A stretch of 64,000 bases of DNA, from assembly GCA_945643635.1 (NCBI GenBank), contig CALZFC010000025.1, forward strand, positions 1 through 64,000. Direction: 5' to 3'. The notes beneath the pieces were generated by a model. It was not told where the DNA came from. It was given only the letters and a program-made list of their open reading frames with translations, and ran no database searches. This stretch comes from Allodiplogaster sudhausi (lineage: Eukaryota; Nematoda; Chromadorea; Rhabditida; Diplogasteridae). Positions 13,819-25,107 of the stretch are shown here, piece by piece. A program made the translations under genes and the position numbers. How positions within the stretch are numbered: position 1 is the first letter of the stretch; each line of letters starts with the position of its first letter.

Positions 13819-15073
13819 AGTACCCCGAATTCTTCCGGGAGCTATTAGAGTATCCGGATCATTCCGGGAGCGTCTTATAGTTCCCCTGATGCTTCCGGGA
13901 GTAACACAGAGTATCCCGGAATATTCCGGGAGCTTCCTATAGTTCCCCGGATGCTTCCGGGAGTAACTCAGAGTATCCCGGAGTATTCCGGGAGCTATTC
14001 GGAGTACCCCGAATTCTTCCGGGAGCTATTAGAAGTATCCGGATCATTCCGGGAGCGTCTTATAGTTCCCCTGATGCTTCCGGGAGTAACTAAGAGTATC
14101 CCGGAATATTCCGGGAGCTTCCTATAGTTCCCCGGATGCTTCCGGGAGTAACTCAGAGTATCCCGGAATTCTTCCGGGAGCTATTCAGAGTACCCCGAAT
14201 TCTTCCGGGAGCTATTAGGAGTATCCGGATCATTCCGGGAGCGTCTTATAGTTCCCCTGATGCTTCCGGGAGTAACACTGAGTATCCCGGAATATTCCGG
14301 GAGCTTCCTATAGTTCCCCGGATGCTTCCGGGAGTAACTCAGAGTATCCCGGAGTATTCCGGGAGCTATTCGGAGTACCCCGAATTCTTCCGGGGTATTA
14401 GAAGTATCCGGATCATTCCGGGAGCGTCTTATAGTTCCCCTGATGCTTCCGGGAGTACCCAGAGTATCCCGGAATATTCCGGGAGCTTCCTATAGTTCCC
14501 CGGATGCTTCCGGGAGTAACTCAGAGTATCCCGAGTATTCCGGGAGCTATTCGGAGTACCCCGAATTCTTCCGGGAGCTATTAGAAGTATCCGGATCATT
14601 CCGGGAGCGTCTTATAGTTCCCCTGATGCTTCCGGGAGTAACACAGAGTATCCCGGAATATTCCGGGAGCTTCCTATAGTTCCCCGGATGCTTCCGGGAG
14701 TAACTCAGAGTATCCCGGAGTATTCCGGGAGCTATTCGGAGTACCCCGAATTCTTCCGGAGCTATTCAGAGTACCCCGATTCTTCCGGGAGCTATTAGGA
14801 GTATCCGGATCATTCCGGGAGCGTCTTATAGTTCCCCTGATGCTTCCGGGAGTAGCACTGAGTATCCCGGAATATTCCGGGAGCTTCCTATAGTTCCCCG
14901 GATGCTTCCGGGAGTAACTCAGAGTATCCCGGATATTCCGGAGCTATTCTAGAGTCCCCGGATTCTTCCGGGAGTATTCAGAGTACCCCGAATTCTTCCG
15001 GGAGCTATTAGGAGTATCCGGATCATTCCGGGAGCTTCTTATAGTTCCCCCGGATGCTTCCGGGAGTAACCAG

Positions 15074-15105
15074 AGTATCCCGGAATATTCCGGGAGCTTT
15101 CGGAT
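15074..15105. repeat. A/C fusion monomer, degenerate
   Basis: It begins as A (agtatcccggaatattcc) and ends like C (ctttcggat), so B is skipped. It is preceded by an E variant ending gagcttcttat. The same combination recurs at 19,728 and 21,169 and, in clean form, in the right-hand four-monomer units. Confidence 0.7.
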
Positions 15106-18100
15106 AGTACCCCGAATTCTTCCGGGAGTATTAGAGTATCCGGATCATTCCGGGAGCGTCTTATAGTTCCCCTGATGCTTCCGGGAGTAACCCAGAGTAT
15201 CCCGGAATATTCCGGGAGCTTCCTATAGTTCCCCGGATGCTTCCGGGAGTAACTCAGAGTATCCCGGAGTATTCCGGGAGCTATTCGGAGTACCCCGAAT
15301 TCTTCCGGGAGCTATTAGAAGTATCCGGATCATTCCGGGAGCGTCTTATAGTTCCCCTGATGCTTCCGGGAGTACTGAGTATCCCGGAATATTCCGGGAG
15401 CTTCCTATAGTTCCCCGGATGCTTCCGGGAGTAACTCAGAGTATCCCGAGTCTTCCGGGAGCTATTCGGAGTACCCCGAATTCTTCCGGGAGCTATTAGG
15501 AGTATCCGGATCATTCCGGGAGCGTCTTATAGTTCCCCTGATGCTTCCGGGAGTAACACTGAGTATCCCGGAATATTCCGGGAGCTTCCTATAGTTCCCG
15601 GATGCTTCCGGGAGTAACTCAGAGTATCCCGGAGTATTCCGGGAGCTATTCGGAGTACCCCGAATTCTTCCGGGAGCTATTAGAAGTATCCGGATCATTC
15701 CGGGAGCGTCTTATAGTTCCCCTGATGCTTCCGGGAGTAACCCAGAGTATCCCGGAATATTCCGGGAGCTTCCTATAGTTCCCCGGATGCTTCCGGGAGT
15801 AACTCAGAGTATCCCGGAGTATTCCGGGAGCTATTCGGAGTACCCCGAATTCTTCCGGGAGCTATTAGAAGTATCCGGATCATTCCGGGAGCGTCTTATA
15901 GTTCCCCTGATGCTTCCGGGAGTAACCCAGAGTATCCCGGAATATTCCGGGAGCTTCCTATAGTTCCCCCGGATGCTTCCGGGAGTAACTCAGAGTATCC
16001 CGGAGTATTCCGGGAGCTATTCGGAGTACCCCGAATTCTTCCGGGAGCTATTAGAAGTATCCGGATCATTCCGGGAGCGTCTTATAGTTCCCCTGATGCT
16101 TCCGGGAGTAACCCAGAGTATCCCGGAATATTCCGGGAGCTTCCTATAGTTCCCCGGATGCTTCCGGGAGTAACTCAGAGTATCCCGGAGTATTCCGGGA
16201 GCTATTCGGAGTACCCCGAATTCTTCCGGGAGCTATTAGGTATCCGGATCATTCCGGGAGCGTCTTATAGTTCCCCTGATGCTTCCGGGAGTAACACAGA
16301 GTATCCCGGAATATTCCGGGAGCTTCCTATAGTTCCCGGATGCTTCCGGGAGTAACTCAGAGTATCCCGGAGTATTCCGGGAGCTATTCGGAGTACCCCG
16401 AATTCTTCCGGGAGCTATTAGAAGTATCCGGATCATTCCGGGAGCGTCTTATAGTTCCCCTGATGCTTCCGGGAGTAACACAGAGTATCCCGGAATATTC
16501 CGGGAGCTTCCTATAGTTCCCCGGATGCTTCCGGGAGTAACTCAGAGTATCCCGGAGTATTCCGGGAGCTATTCGGAGTACCCCGAATTCTTCCGGAGCT
16601 ATTAGAGTACCCCGAATTCTTCCGGGAGCTATTAGGAGTATCCGGATCATTCCGGGAGCGTCTTATAGTTCCCTGATGCTTCCGGGAGTAACACAGAGTA
16701 TCCCGGAATATTCCGGGAGCTTCCTATAGTTCCCCGATGCTTCCGGGAGTAACTCAGAGTATCCCGGAGTATTCCGGGAGCTATTCGGAGTACCCGAATT
16801 CTTCCGGGAGCTATTCAGAGTACCCCGAATTCTTCCGGGAGCTATTAGAGTATCCGGATCATTCCGGGAGCGTCTTATAGTTCCCCTGATGCTTCCGGGA
16901 GTAACCCAGAGTATCCCGAATATTCCGGGAGCTTCCTATAGTTCCCCGGATGCTTCCGGGAGTAACTCAGAGTATCCCGGAATATTCCGGGAGCTATTCG
17001 AGTACCCCGAATTCTTCCGGGAGTATTAGAGTATCCCGATTCTTCCGGGAGCTATTAGGAGTATCCGGATATTCCGGGAGCTTCCTATAGTTCCCCGGAT
17101 GCTTCCGGGAGTAACTCAGAGTATCCCGGAATTTCCGGGAGCTATTCGGAGTACCCCGAATTCTTCCGGGAGTATTAGAGTATCCGGATCATTCCGGGAG
17201 CGTCTTATAGTTCCCCTGATGCTTCCGGGAGTAACCCAGAGTATCCCGGAATATTCCGGGAGCTTCCTATAGTTCCCCGGATGCTTCCGGGAGTAACTCA
17301 GAGTACCCCGAGTCTTCCGGGAGCTATTCAGAGTACCCCGAATTCTTCCGGGAGCTATTAGGAGTATCCGGATCATTCCGGGAGCGTCTTATAGTTCCCC
17401 TGATGCTTCCGGGAGTAACCTGAGTATCCCGGAATATTCCGGGAGCTTCCTATAGTTCCCCGGATGCTTCCGGGAGTAACTCAGAGTATCCCCGAGTATT
17501 CCGGGAGCTATTCGGAGTACCCCGAATTCTTCCGGGAGCTATTAGAAGTATCCGGATCATTCCGGGAGCGTCTTATAGTTCCCCTGATGCTTCCGGGAGT
17601 AACCAAGAGTATCCCGGAATATTCCGGGAGCTTCCTATAGTTCCCCGGATGCTTCCGGGAGTAACTCAGAGTATCCCGGAGTATTCCGGGAGCTATTCGG
17701 AGTACCCCGAATTCTTCCGGGAGCTATTAGAAGTATCCGGATCATTCCGGGAGCGTCTTATAGTTCCCCGGATGCTTCCGGGAGTAACCCAGAGTATCCC
17801 GGAATATTCCGGGAGCTTCCTATAGTTCCCCGGATGCTTCCGGGAGTAACTCAGAGTATCCCGAGTCTTCCGGGAGCTATTCAGAGTACCCCGAATTCTT
17901 CCGGGAGCTATTAGGAGTATCCGGATCATTCCGGGAGCGTCTTATAGTTCCCCTGATGCTTCCGGGAGTAGCACTGAGTATCCCGGAATATTCCGGGAGC
18001 TTCCTATAGTTCCCCGGATGCTTCCGGGAGTAACTCAGAGTATCCCGGAGTATTCCGGGAGCTATTCGGAGTACCCCGAATTCTTCCGGGAGCTATTAGA

Positions 18101-19727
18101 AGTATCCGGATCATTCCGGGAGCGTCTTATAGTTCCCCTGATGCTTCCGGGAGTAACCCAGAGTATCCCGGAATATTCCGGGAGCTTCCTATAGTTCCCC
18201 GGATGCTTCCGGGAGTAACTCAGAGTATCCCGGAGTATTCCGGGAGCTATTCGGAGTACCCCGAATTCTTCCGGGAGCTATTAGAAGTATCCGGATCATT
18301 CCGGGAGCGTCTTATAGTTCCCCTGATGCTTCCGGGAGTAACTAGAGTATCCCGGAATATTCCGGGAGCTTCCTATAGTTCCCCGGATGCTTCCGGGAGT
18401 AACTCAGAGTATCCCCGAATTCTTCCGGGAGCTATTCAGAGTACCCCGAATTCTTCCGGAGAACTCAGAGTATCCCGAGTATTCCGGGAGCTATTCGGAG
18501 TACCCCGAATTCTTCCGGGAGCTATTAGAGTATCCGGATCATTCCGGGAGCGTCTTATAGTTCCCCTGATGCTTCCGGGAGTAACCCAGAGTATCCCGGA
18601 ATATTCCGGGAGCTTCCTATAGTTCCCCGGATGCTTCCGGGAGTAACTCAGAGTACCCCGAATTCTTCCGGGAGCTATTCAGAGTACCCCGAATTCTTCC
18701 GGGAGCTATTAGGAGTATCCGGATCATTCCGGGAGCGTCTTATAGTTCCCCTGATGCTTCCGGGAGTACACTGAGTATCCCGGAATATTCCGGGAGCTTC
18801 CTATAGTTCCCCGGATGCTTCCGGGAGTAACTCAGAGTATCCCGGAGTATTCCGGGAGCTATTCGGAGTACCCCGAATTCTTCCGGGAGCTATTAGAAGT
18901 ATCCGGATCATTCCGGGAGCGTCTTATAGTTCCCCTGATGCTTCCGGGAGTAACCCAGAGTATCCCGGAATATTCCGGGAGCTTCCTATAGTTCCCCGGA
19001 TGCTTCCGGGAGTAACTCAGAGTATCCCGGAGTATTCCGGGAGCTATTCGGAGTACCCCGAATTCTTCCGGGAGCTATTAGAAGTATCCGGATCATTCCG
19101 GGAGCGTCTTATAGTTCCCCTGATGCTTCCGGGAGTAACCCAGAGTATCCCGGAATATTCCGGGAGCTTCCTATAGTTCCCCGGATGCTTCCGGGAGTAA
19201 CTCAGAGTATCCCGGAGTATTCCGGGAGCTATTCGGAGTACCCCGAATTCTTCCGGGAGCTATTAGAAGTATCCGGATCATTCCGGGAGCGTCTTATAGT
19301 TCCCCTGATGCTTCCGGGAGTAAGCACTGAGTATCCCGGAATATTCCGGGAGCTTCCTATAGTTCCCCGGATGCTTCCGGGAGTAACTCAGAGTATCCCG
19401 AGTATTCCGGGAGCTATTCGGAGTACCCCGAATTCTTCCGGGAGCTATTAGAAGTATCCGGATCATTCCGGGAGCGTCTTATAGTTCCCCTGATGCTTCC
19501 GGGAGTAACCAGAGTATCCCGGAATATTCCGGGAGCTTCCTATAGTTCCCCGGATGCTTCCGGGAGTAACTCAGAGTATCCCGAATATTCCGGGAGCTAT
19601 TCGATAGTTCCCCGATTCTTCCGGGAGTATCTCAGAGTACCCCGAATTCTTCCGGGAGCTATTAGGAGTATCCGGATCATTCCGGGAGCTTCTTATAGTT
19701 CCCCGGATGCTTCCGGGAGTAACTCAG

Positions 19728-19757
19728 AGTATCCCGGAATATTCCGGGAGCTTTCGG
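19728..19757. repeat. A/C fusion monomer, degenerate
   Basis: A-type start and C-type end (ctttcgg), preceded by E ending gagcttcttat and a monomer ending gtaactcag in place of the usual F. Confidence 0.7.
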
Positions 19758-21168
19758 AGTACCCCGAATTCTTCCGGGAGTATTAGAGTATCCGGATCAT
19801 TCCGGGAGCGTCTTATAGTTCCCCGATGCTTCCGGGAGTAACCCAGAGTATCCCGGAATATTCCGGGAGCTTCCTATAGTTCCCCGGATGCTTCCGGAGT
19901 AACTCAGAGTATCCCGAATCTTCCGGGAGCTATTCGGAGTACCCCGAATTCTTCCGGGAGCTATTAGGAGTATCCGGATCATTCCGGGAGCGTCTTATAG
20001 TTCCCCTGATGCTTCCGGGAGTAACCCTGAGTATCCCGGAATATTCCGGGAGCTTCCTATAGTTCCCCGGATGCTTCCGGGAGTAACTCAGAGTATCCCG
20101 GATTATTCCGGGAGCTATTCGGAGTACCCCGAATTCTTCCGGGAGCTATTAGAAGTATCCGGATCATTCCGGGAGCGTCTTATAGTTCCCCTGATGCTTC
20201 CGGGAGTAACCCAGAGTATCCCGGAATATTCCGGGAGCTTCCTATAGTTCCCCGGATGCTTCCGGGAGTAACTCAGAGTATCCCGGAGTATTCCGGGAGC
20301 TATTCGGAGTACCCCGAATTCTTCCGGGAGCTATTAGAAGTATCCGGATCATTCCGGGAGCGTCTTATAGTTCCCCTGATGCTTCCGGGAGTAACCCAGA
20401 GTATCCCGGAATATTCCGGGAGCTTCCTATAGTTCCCCGGATGCTTCCGGGAGTAACTCAGAGTATCCCGGAGTAGTCCGGGAGCTATTCGGAGTACCCC
20501 GAATTCTTCCGGGAGCTATTAGAAGTATCCGGATCATTCCGGGAGCGTCTTATAGTTCCCCTGATGCTTCCGGGAGTAACCCAGAGTATCCCGGAATATT
20601 CCGGGAGCTTCCTATAGTTCCCCGGATGCTTCCGGGAGTAACTCAGAGTATCCCGGAGTATTCCGGGAGCTATTCGGAGTACCCCGAATTCTTCCGGGAG
20701 CTATTAGAAGTATCCGGATCATTCCGGGAGCGTCTTATAGTTCCCCTGATGCTTCCGGGAGTAACACTGAGTATCCCGGAATATTCCGGGAGCTTCCTAT
20801 AGTTCCCCGGATGCTTCCGGGAGTAACTCAGAGTATCCCGGAGTATTCCGGGAGCTATTCGGAGTACCCCGAATTCTTCCGGGAGCTATTAGAAGTATCC
20901 GGATCATTCCGGGAGCGTCTTATAGTTCCCCTGATGCTTCCGGGAGTAACCTGAGTATCCCGGAATATTCCGGGAGCTTCCTATAGTTCCCCGGATGCTT
21001 CCGGGAGTAACTCAGAGTATCCCGGATATTCCGGGAGCTTTCTATAGTACCCCGAATTCTTCCGGGAGTAACTCAGAGTACCCCGAATTCTTCCGGGAGC
21101 TATTAGGAGTATCCGGATCATTCCGGGAGCTTCTTATAGTTCCCCTGATGCTTCCGGGAGTAACTCAG

Positions 21169-21200
21169 AGTATCCCGGAATATTCCGGGAGCTATTCTAT
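21169..21200. repeat. A/C fusion monomer, degenerate
   Basis: A-type start and a gctattctat end, preceded by E ending gagcttcttat and a monomer ending gtaactcag. Just upstream (21,030-21,090) is a B-position monomer reading atagtacccc, comparable to the one near 50,953. Confidence 0.7.
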
Positions 21201-24200
21201 AGTACCCCGAATTCTTCCGGGAGCTATTAGAGTATCCGGATCATTCCGGGAGCGTCTTATAGTTCCCCTGATGCTTCCGGGAGTAACCCAGAGTATCCCG
21301 GAATATTCCGGGAGCTTCCTATAGTTCCCCGGATGCTTCCGGGAGTAACTCAGAGTATCCCGAATTCTTCCGGGAGCTATTCGGAGTACCCCGAATTCTT
21401 CCGGGAGCTATTAGGAGTATCCGGATCATTCCGGGAGCGTCTTATAGTTCCCCTGATGCTTCCGGGAGTAACACTGAGTATCCCGGAATATTCCGGGAGC
21501 TTCCTATAGTTCCCCGGATGCTTCCGGGAGTAACTCAGAGTATCCCGAAGTATTCCGGGAGCTATTCGGAGTACCCCGAATTCTTCCGGGAGCTATTAGA
21601 AGTATCCGGATCATTCCGGGAGCGTCTTATAGTTCCCCTGATGCTTCCGGGAGTAACCCAGAGTATCCCGGAATATTCCGGGAGCTTCCTATAGTTCCCC
21701 GGATGCTTCCGGGAGTAACTCAGAGTATCCCGGAGTAGTCCGGGAGCTATTCGGAGTACCCCGAATTCTTCCGGGAGCTATTAGAAGTATCCGGATCATT
21801 CCGGGAGCGTCTTATAGTTCCCCTGATGCTTCCGGGAGTAACCCAGAGTATCCCGGAATATTCCGGGAGCTTCCTATAGTTCCCCGGATGCTTCCGGGAG
21901 TAACTCAGAGTACCCCGAATTCTTCCGGGAGCTATTCAGAGTACCCCGAATTCTTCCGGGAGCTATTAGAAGTATCCGGATCATTCCGGGAGCGTCTTAT
22001 AGTTCCCCTGATGCTTCCGGGAGTAACACTGAGTATCCCGGAATATTCCGGGAGCTTCCTATAGTTCCCCGGATGCTTCCGGGAGTAACTCAGAGTATCC
22101 CGGAGTATTCCGGGAGCTATTCGGAGTACCCCGAATTCTTCCGGGAGCTATTAGAAGTATCCGGATCATTCCGGGAGCGTCTTATAGTTCCCCTGATGCT
22201 TCCGGGAGTAACCCAGAGTATCCCGGAATATTCCGGGAGCTTCCTATAGTTCCCCGGATGCTTCCGGGAGTAACTCAGAGTATCCCGGAGTATTCCGGGA
22301 GCTATTCGGAGTACCCCGAATTCTTCCGGGAGCTATTAGAAGTATCCGGATCATTCCGGGAGCGTCTTATAGTTCCCCTGATGCTTCCGGGAGTAACTAA
22401 GAGTATCCCGGAATATTCCGGGAGCTTCCTATAGTTCCCCGGATGCTTCCGGGAGTAACTCAGAGTATCCCGAATTCTTCCGGGAGCTTTCAGAGTACCC
22501 CGAATTCTTCCGGGAGTAACTCAGAGTATCCCGGAGTATTCCGGGAGCTATTCGGAGTACCCCGAATTCTTCCGGGAGCTATTAGAAGTATCCGGATCAT
22601 TCCGGGAGCGTCTTATAGTTCCCCTGATGCTTCCGGGAGTAACCCAGAGTATCCCGGAATATTCCGGGAGCTTCCTATAGTTCCCCGGATGCTTCCGGGA
22701 GTAACTCAGAGTACCCGAATTCTTCCGGGAGCTATTCAGAGTACCCCGAATTCTTCCGGGAGCTATTAGGAGTATCCGGATCATTCCGGGAGCGTCTTAT
22801 AGTTCCCCTGATGCTTCCGGGAGTAACACTGAGTATCCCGGAATATTCCGGGAGCTTCCTATAGTTCCCCGGATGCTTCCGGGAGTAACTCAGAGTATCC
22901 CGGAGTATTCCGGGAGCTATTCGGAGTACCCCGAATTCTTCCGGGAGCTATTAGAAGTATCCGGATCATTCCGGGAGCGTCTTATAGTTCCCCTGATGCT
23001 TCCGGGAGTAACCCAGAGTATCCCGGAATATTCCGGGAGCTTCCTATAGTTCCCCGGATGCTTCCGGGAGTAACTCAGAGTATCCCGGAGTATTCCGGGA
23101 GCTATTCGGAGTACCCCGAATTCTTCCGGGAGCTATTAGAAGTATCCGGATCATTCCGGGAGCGTCTTATAGTTCCCCTGATGCTTCCGGGAGTAACCCA
23201 GAGTATCCCGGAATATTCCGGGAGCTTCCTATAGTTCCCCGGATGCTTCCGGGAGTAACTCAGAGTATCCCGGAGTATTCCGGGAGCTATTCGGAGTACC
23301 CCGAATTCTTCCGGGAGCTATTAGAAGTATCCGGATCATTCCGGGAGCGTCTTATAGTTCCCCTGATGCTTCCGGGAGTAACCCTGAGTATCCCGGAATA
23401 TTCCGGGAGCTTCCTATAGTTCCCCGGATGCTTCCGGGAGTAACTCAGAGTATCCCGGAGTATTCCGGGAGCTATTCGGAGTACCCCGAATTCTTCCGGG
23501 AGCTATTAGAAGTATCCGGATCATTCCGGGAGCGTCTTATAGTTCCCCTGATGCTTCCGGGAGTAACCCAGAGTATCCCGGAATATTCCGGGAGCTTCCT
23601 ATAGTTCCCCGGATGCTTCCGGGAGTAACTCAGAGTATCCCGAATTCTTCCGGGAGCTATTCAGAGTACCCCGAATTCTTCCGGGAGCTATTAGAAGTAT
23701 CCGGATCATTCCGGGAGCGTCTTATAGTTCCCCTGATGCTTCCGGGAGTAACACTGAGTATCCCGGAATATTCCGGGAGCTTCCTATAGTTCCCCGGATG
23801 CTTCCGGGAGTAACTCAGAGTATCCCGGAGTATTCCGGGAGCTATTCGGAGTACCCCGAATTCTTCCGGGAGCTATTAGAAGTATCCGGATCATTCCGGG
23901 AGCGTCTTATAGTTCCCCTGATGCTTCCGGGAGTAACCCAGAGTATCCCGGAATATTCCGGGAGCTTCCTATAGTTCCCCGGATGCTTCCGGGAGTAACT
24001 CAGAGTATCCCGGAGTATTCCGGGAGCTATTCGGAGTACCCCGAATTCTTCCGGGAGCTATTAGAAGTATCCGGATCATTCCGGGAGCGTCTTATAGTTC
24101 CCCTGATGCTTCCGGGAGTAACCCAGAGTATCCCGGAATATTCCGGGAGCTTCCTATAGTTCCCCGGATGCTTCCGGGAGTAACTCAGAGTATCCCGGAG

Positions 24201-25047
24201 TATTCCGGGAGCTATTCGGAGTACCCCGAATTCTTCCGGGAGCTATTAGAAGTATCCGGATCATTCCGGGAGCGTCTTATAGTTCCCCTGATGCTTCCGG
24301 GAGTAACCCAGAGTATCCCGGAATATTCCGGGAGCTTCCTATAGTTCCCCGGATGCTTCCGGGAGTAACTCAGAGTATCCCGAATTCTTCCGGGAGCTAT
24401 TCGAGTACCCCGAATTCTTCCGGGAGCTATTAGAAGTATCCGGATCATTCCGGGAGCGTCTTATAGTTCCCCTGATGCTTCCGGGAGTAAGCACTGAGTA
24501 TCCCGGAATATTCCGGGAGCTTCCTATAGTTCCCCGGATGCTTCCGGGAGTAACTCAGAGTACCCCGAATTCTTCCGGGAGCTATTCAGAGTACCCCGAA
24601 TTCTTCCGGGAGCTATTAGAAGTATCCGGATCATTCCGGGAGCGTCTTATAGTTCCCCTGATGCTTCCGGGAGTAACCCAGAGTATCCCGGAATATTCCG
24701 GGAGCTTCCTATAGTTCCCCGGATGCTTCCGGGAGTAACTCAGAGTATCCCGGAGTATTCCGGGAGCTATTCGGAGTACCCCGAATTCTTCCGGGAGCTA
24801 TTAGAAGTATCCGGATCATTCCGGGAGCGTCTTATAGTTCCCCTGATGCTTCCGGGAGTAACCCAGTATCCCGGAATATTCCGGGAGCTTCCTATAGTCC
24901 CCGGATGCTTCCGGGAGTAACTCAGAGTATCCCGAGTATTCCGGGAGCTATTCGGAGTACCCCGAATTCTTCCGGGAGCTATTAGAAGTATCCGGATCAT
25001 TCCGGGAGCGTCTTATAGTTCCCCGGATGCTTCCGGGAGTAACCCAG

Positions 25048-25107
25048 AGTATCCCGGAATATTCCGGGAGCTTCCTATAGTCCCCGATGCTTCCGGGAGT
25101 AACCCAG
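25048..25107. repeat. Two-monomer unit (A plus B/F hybrid)
   Basis: An A monomer (25,048-25,078) is followed by a monomer that starts like B and ends like F (gtaacccag, 25,079-25,107), and then another A begins at 25,108. Pairing of the sister monomers B and F would produce exactly this deletion of C, D and E. Confidence 0.75.

Larger units (their letters stand above)
1..20000. repeat. Degenerate array domain with mixed unit sizes
   Basis: The A-F order is still readable throughout, but almost every unit carries single-base losses, usually one base from a short run: ccccga to cccga, ccggga to ccgga, cccggag to cccgag. Losses clearly outnumber gains by eye. Unit size varies: hexamers alternate with seven-monomer units (724-939 is a clean example) and shortened ones (1,673 onward lacks F and A). 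Variants largely confined here include gctgttcag in a D-type monomer (about 1,730, 3,040, 3,810, 4,750, 6,155, 10,610, 13,435) and gtaactaag in F (about 2,005, 7,737, 11,560, 12,970, 13,340, 14,090, with a last one near 22,396). The right boundary is gradual. This may be old, less homogenised satellite or may partly reflect poor base consensus. Confidence 0.85.
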
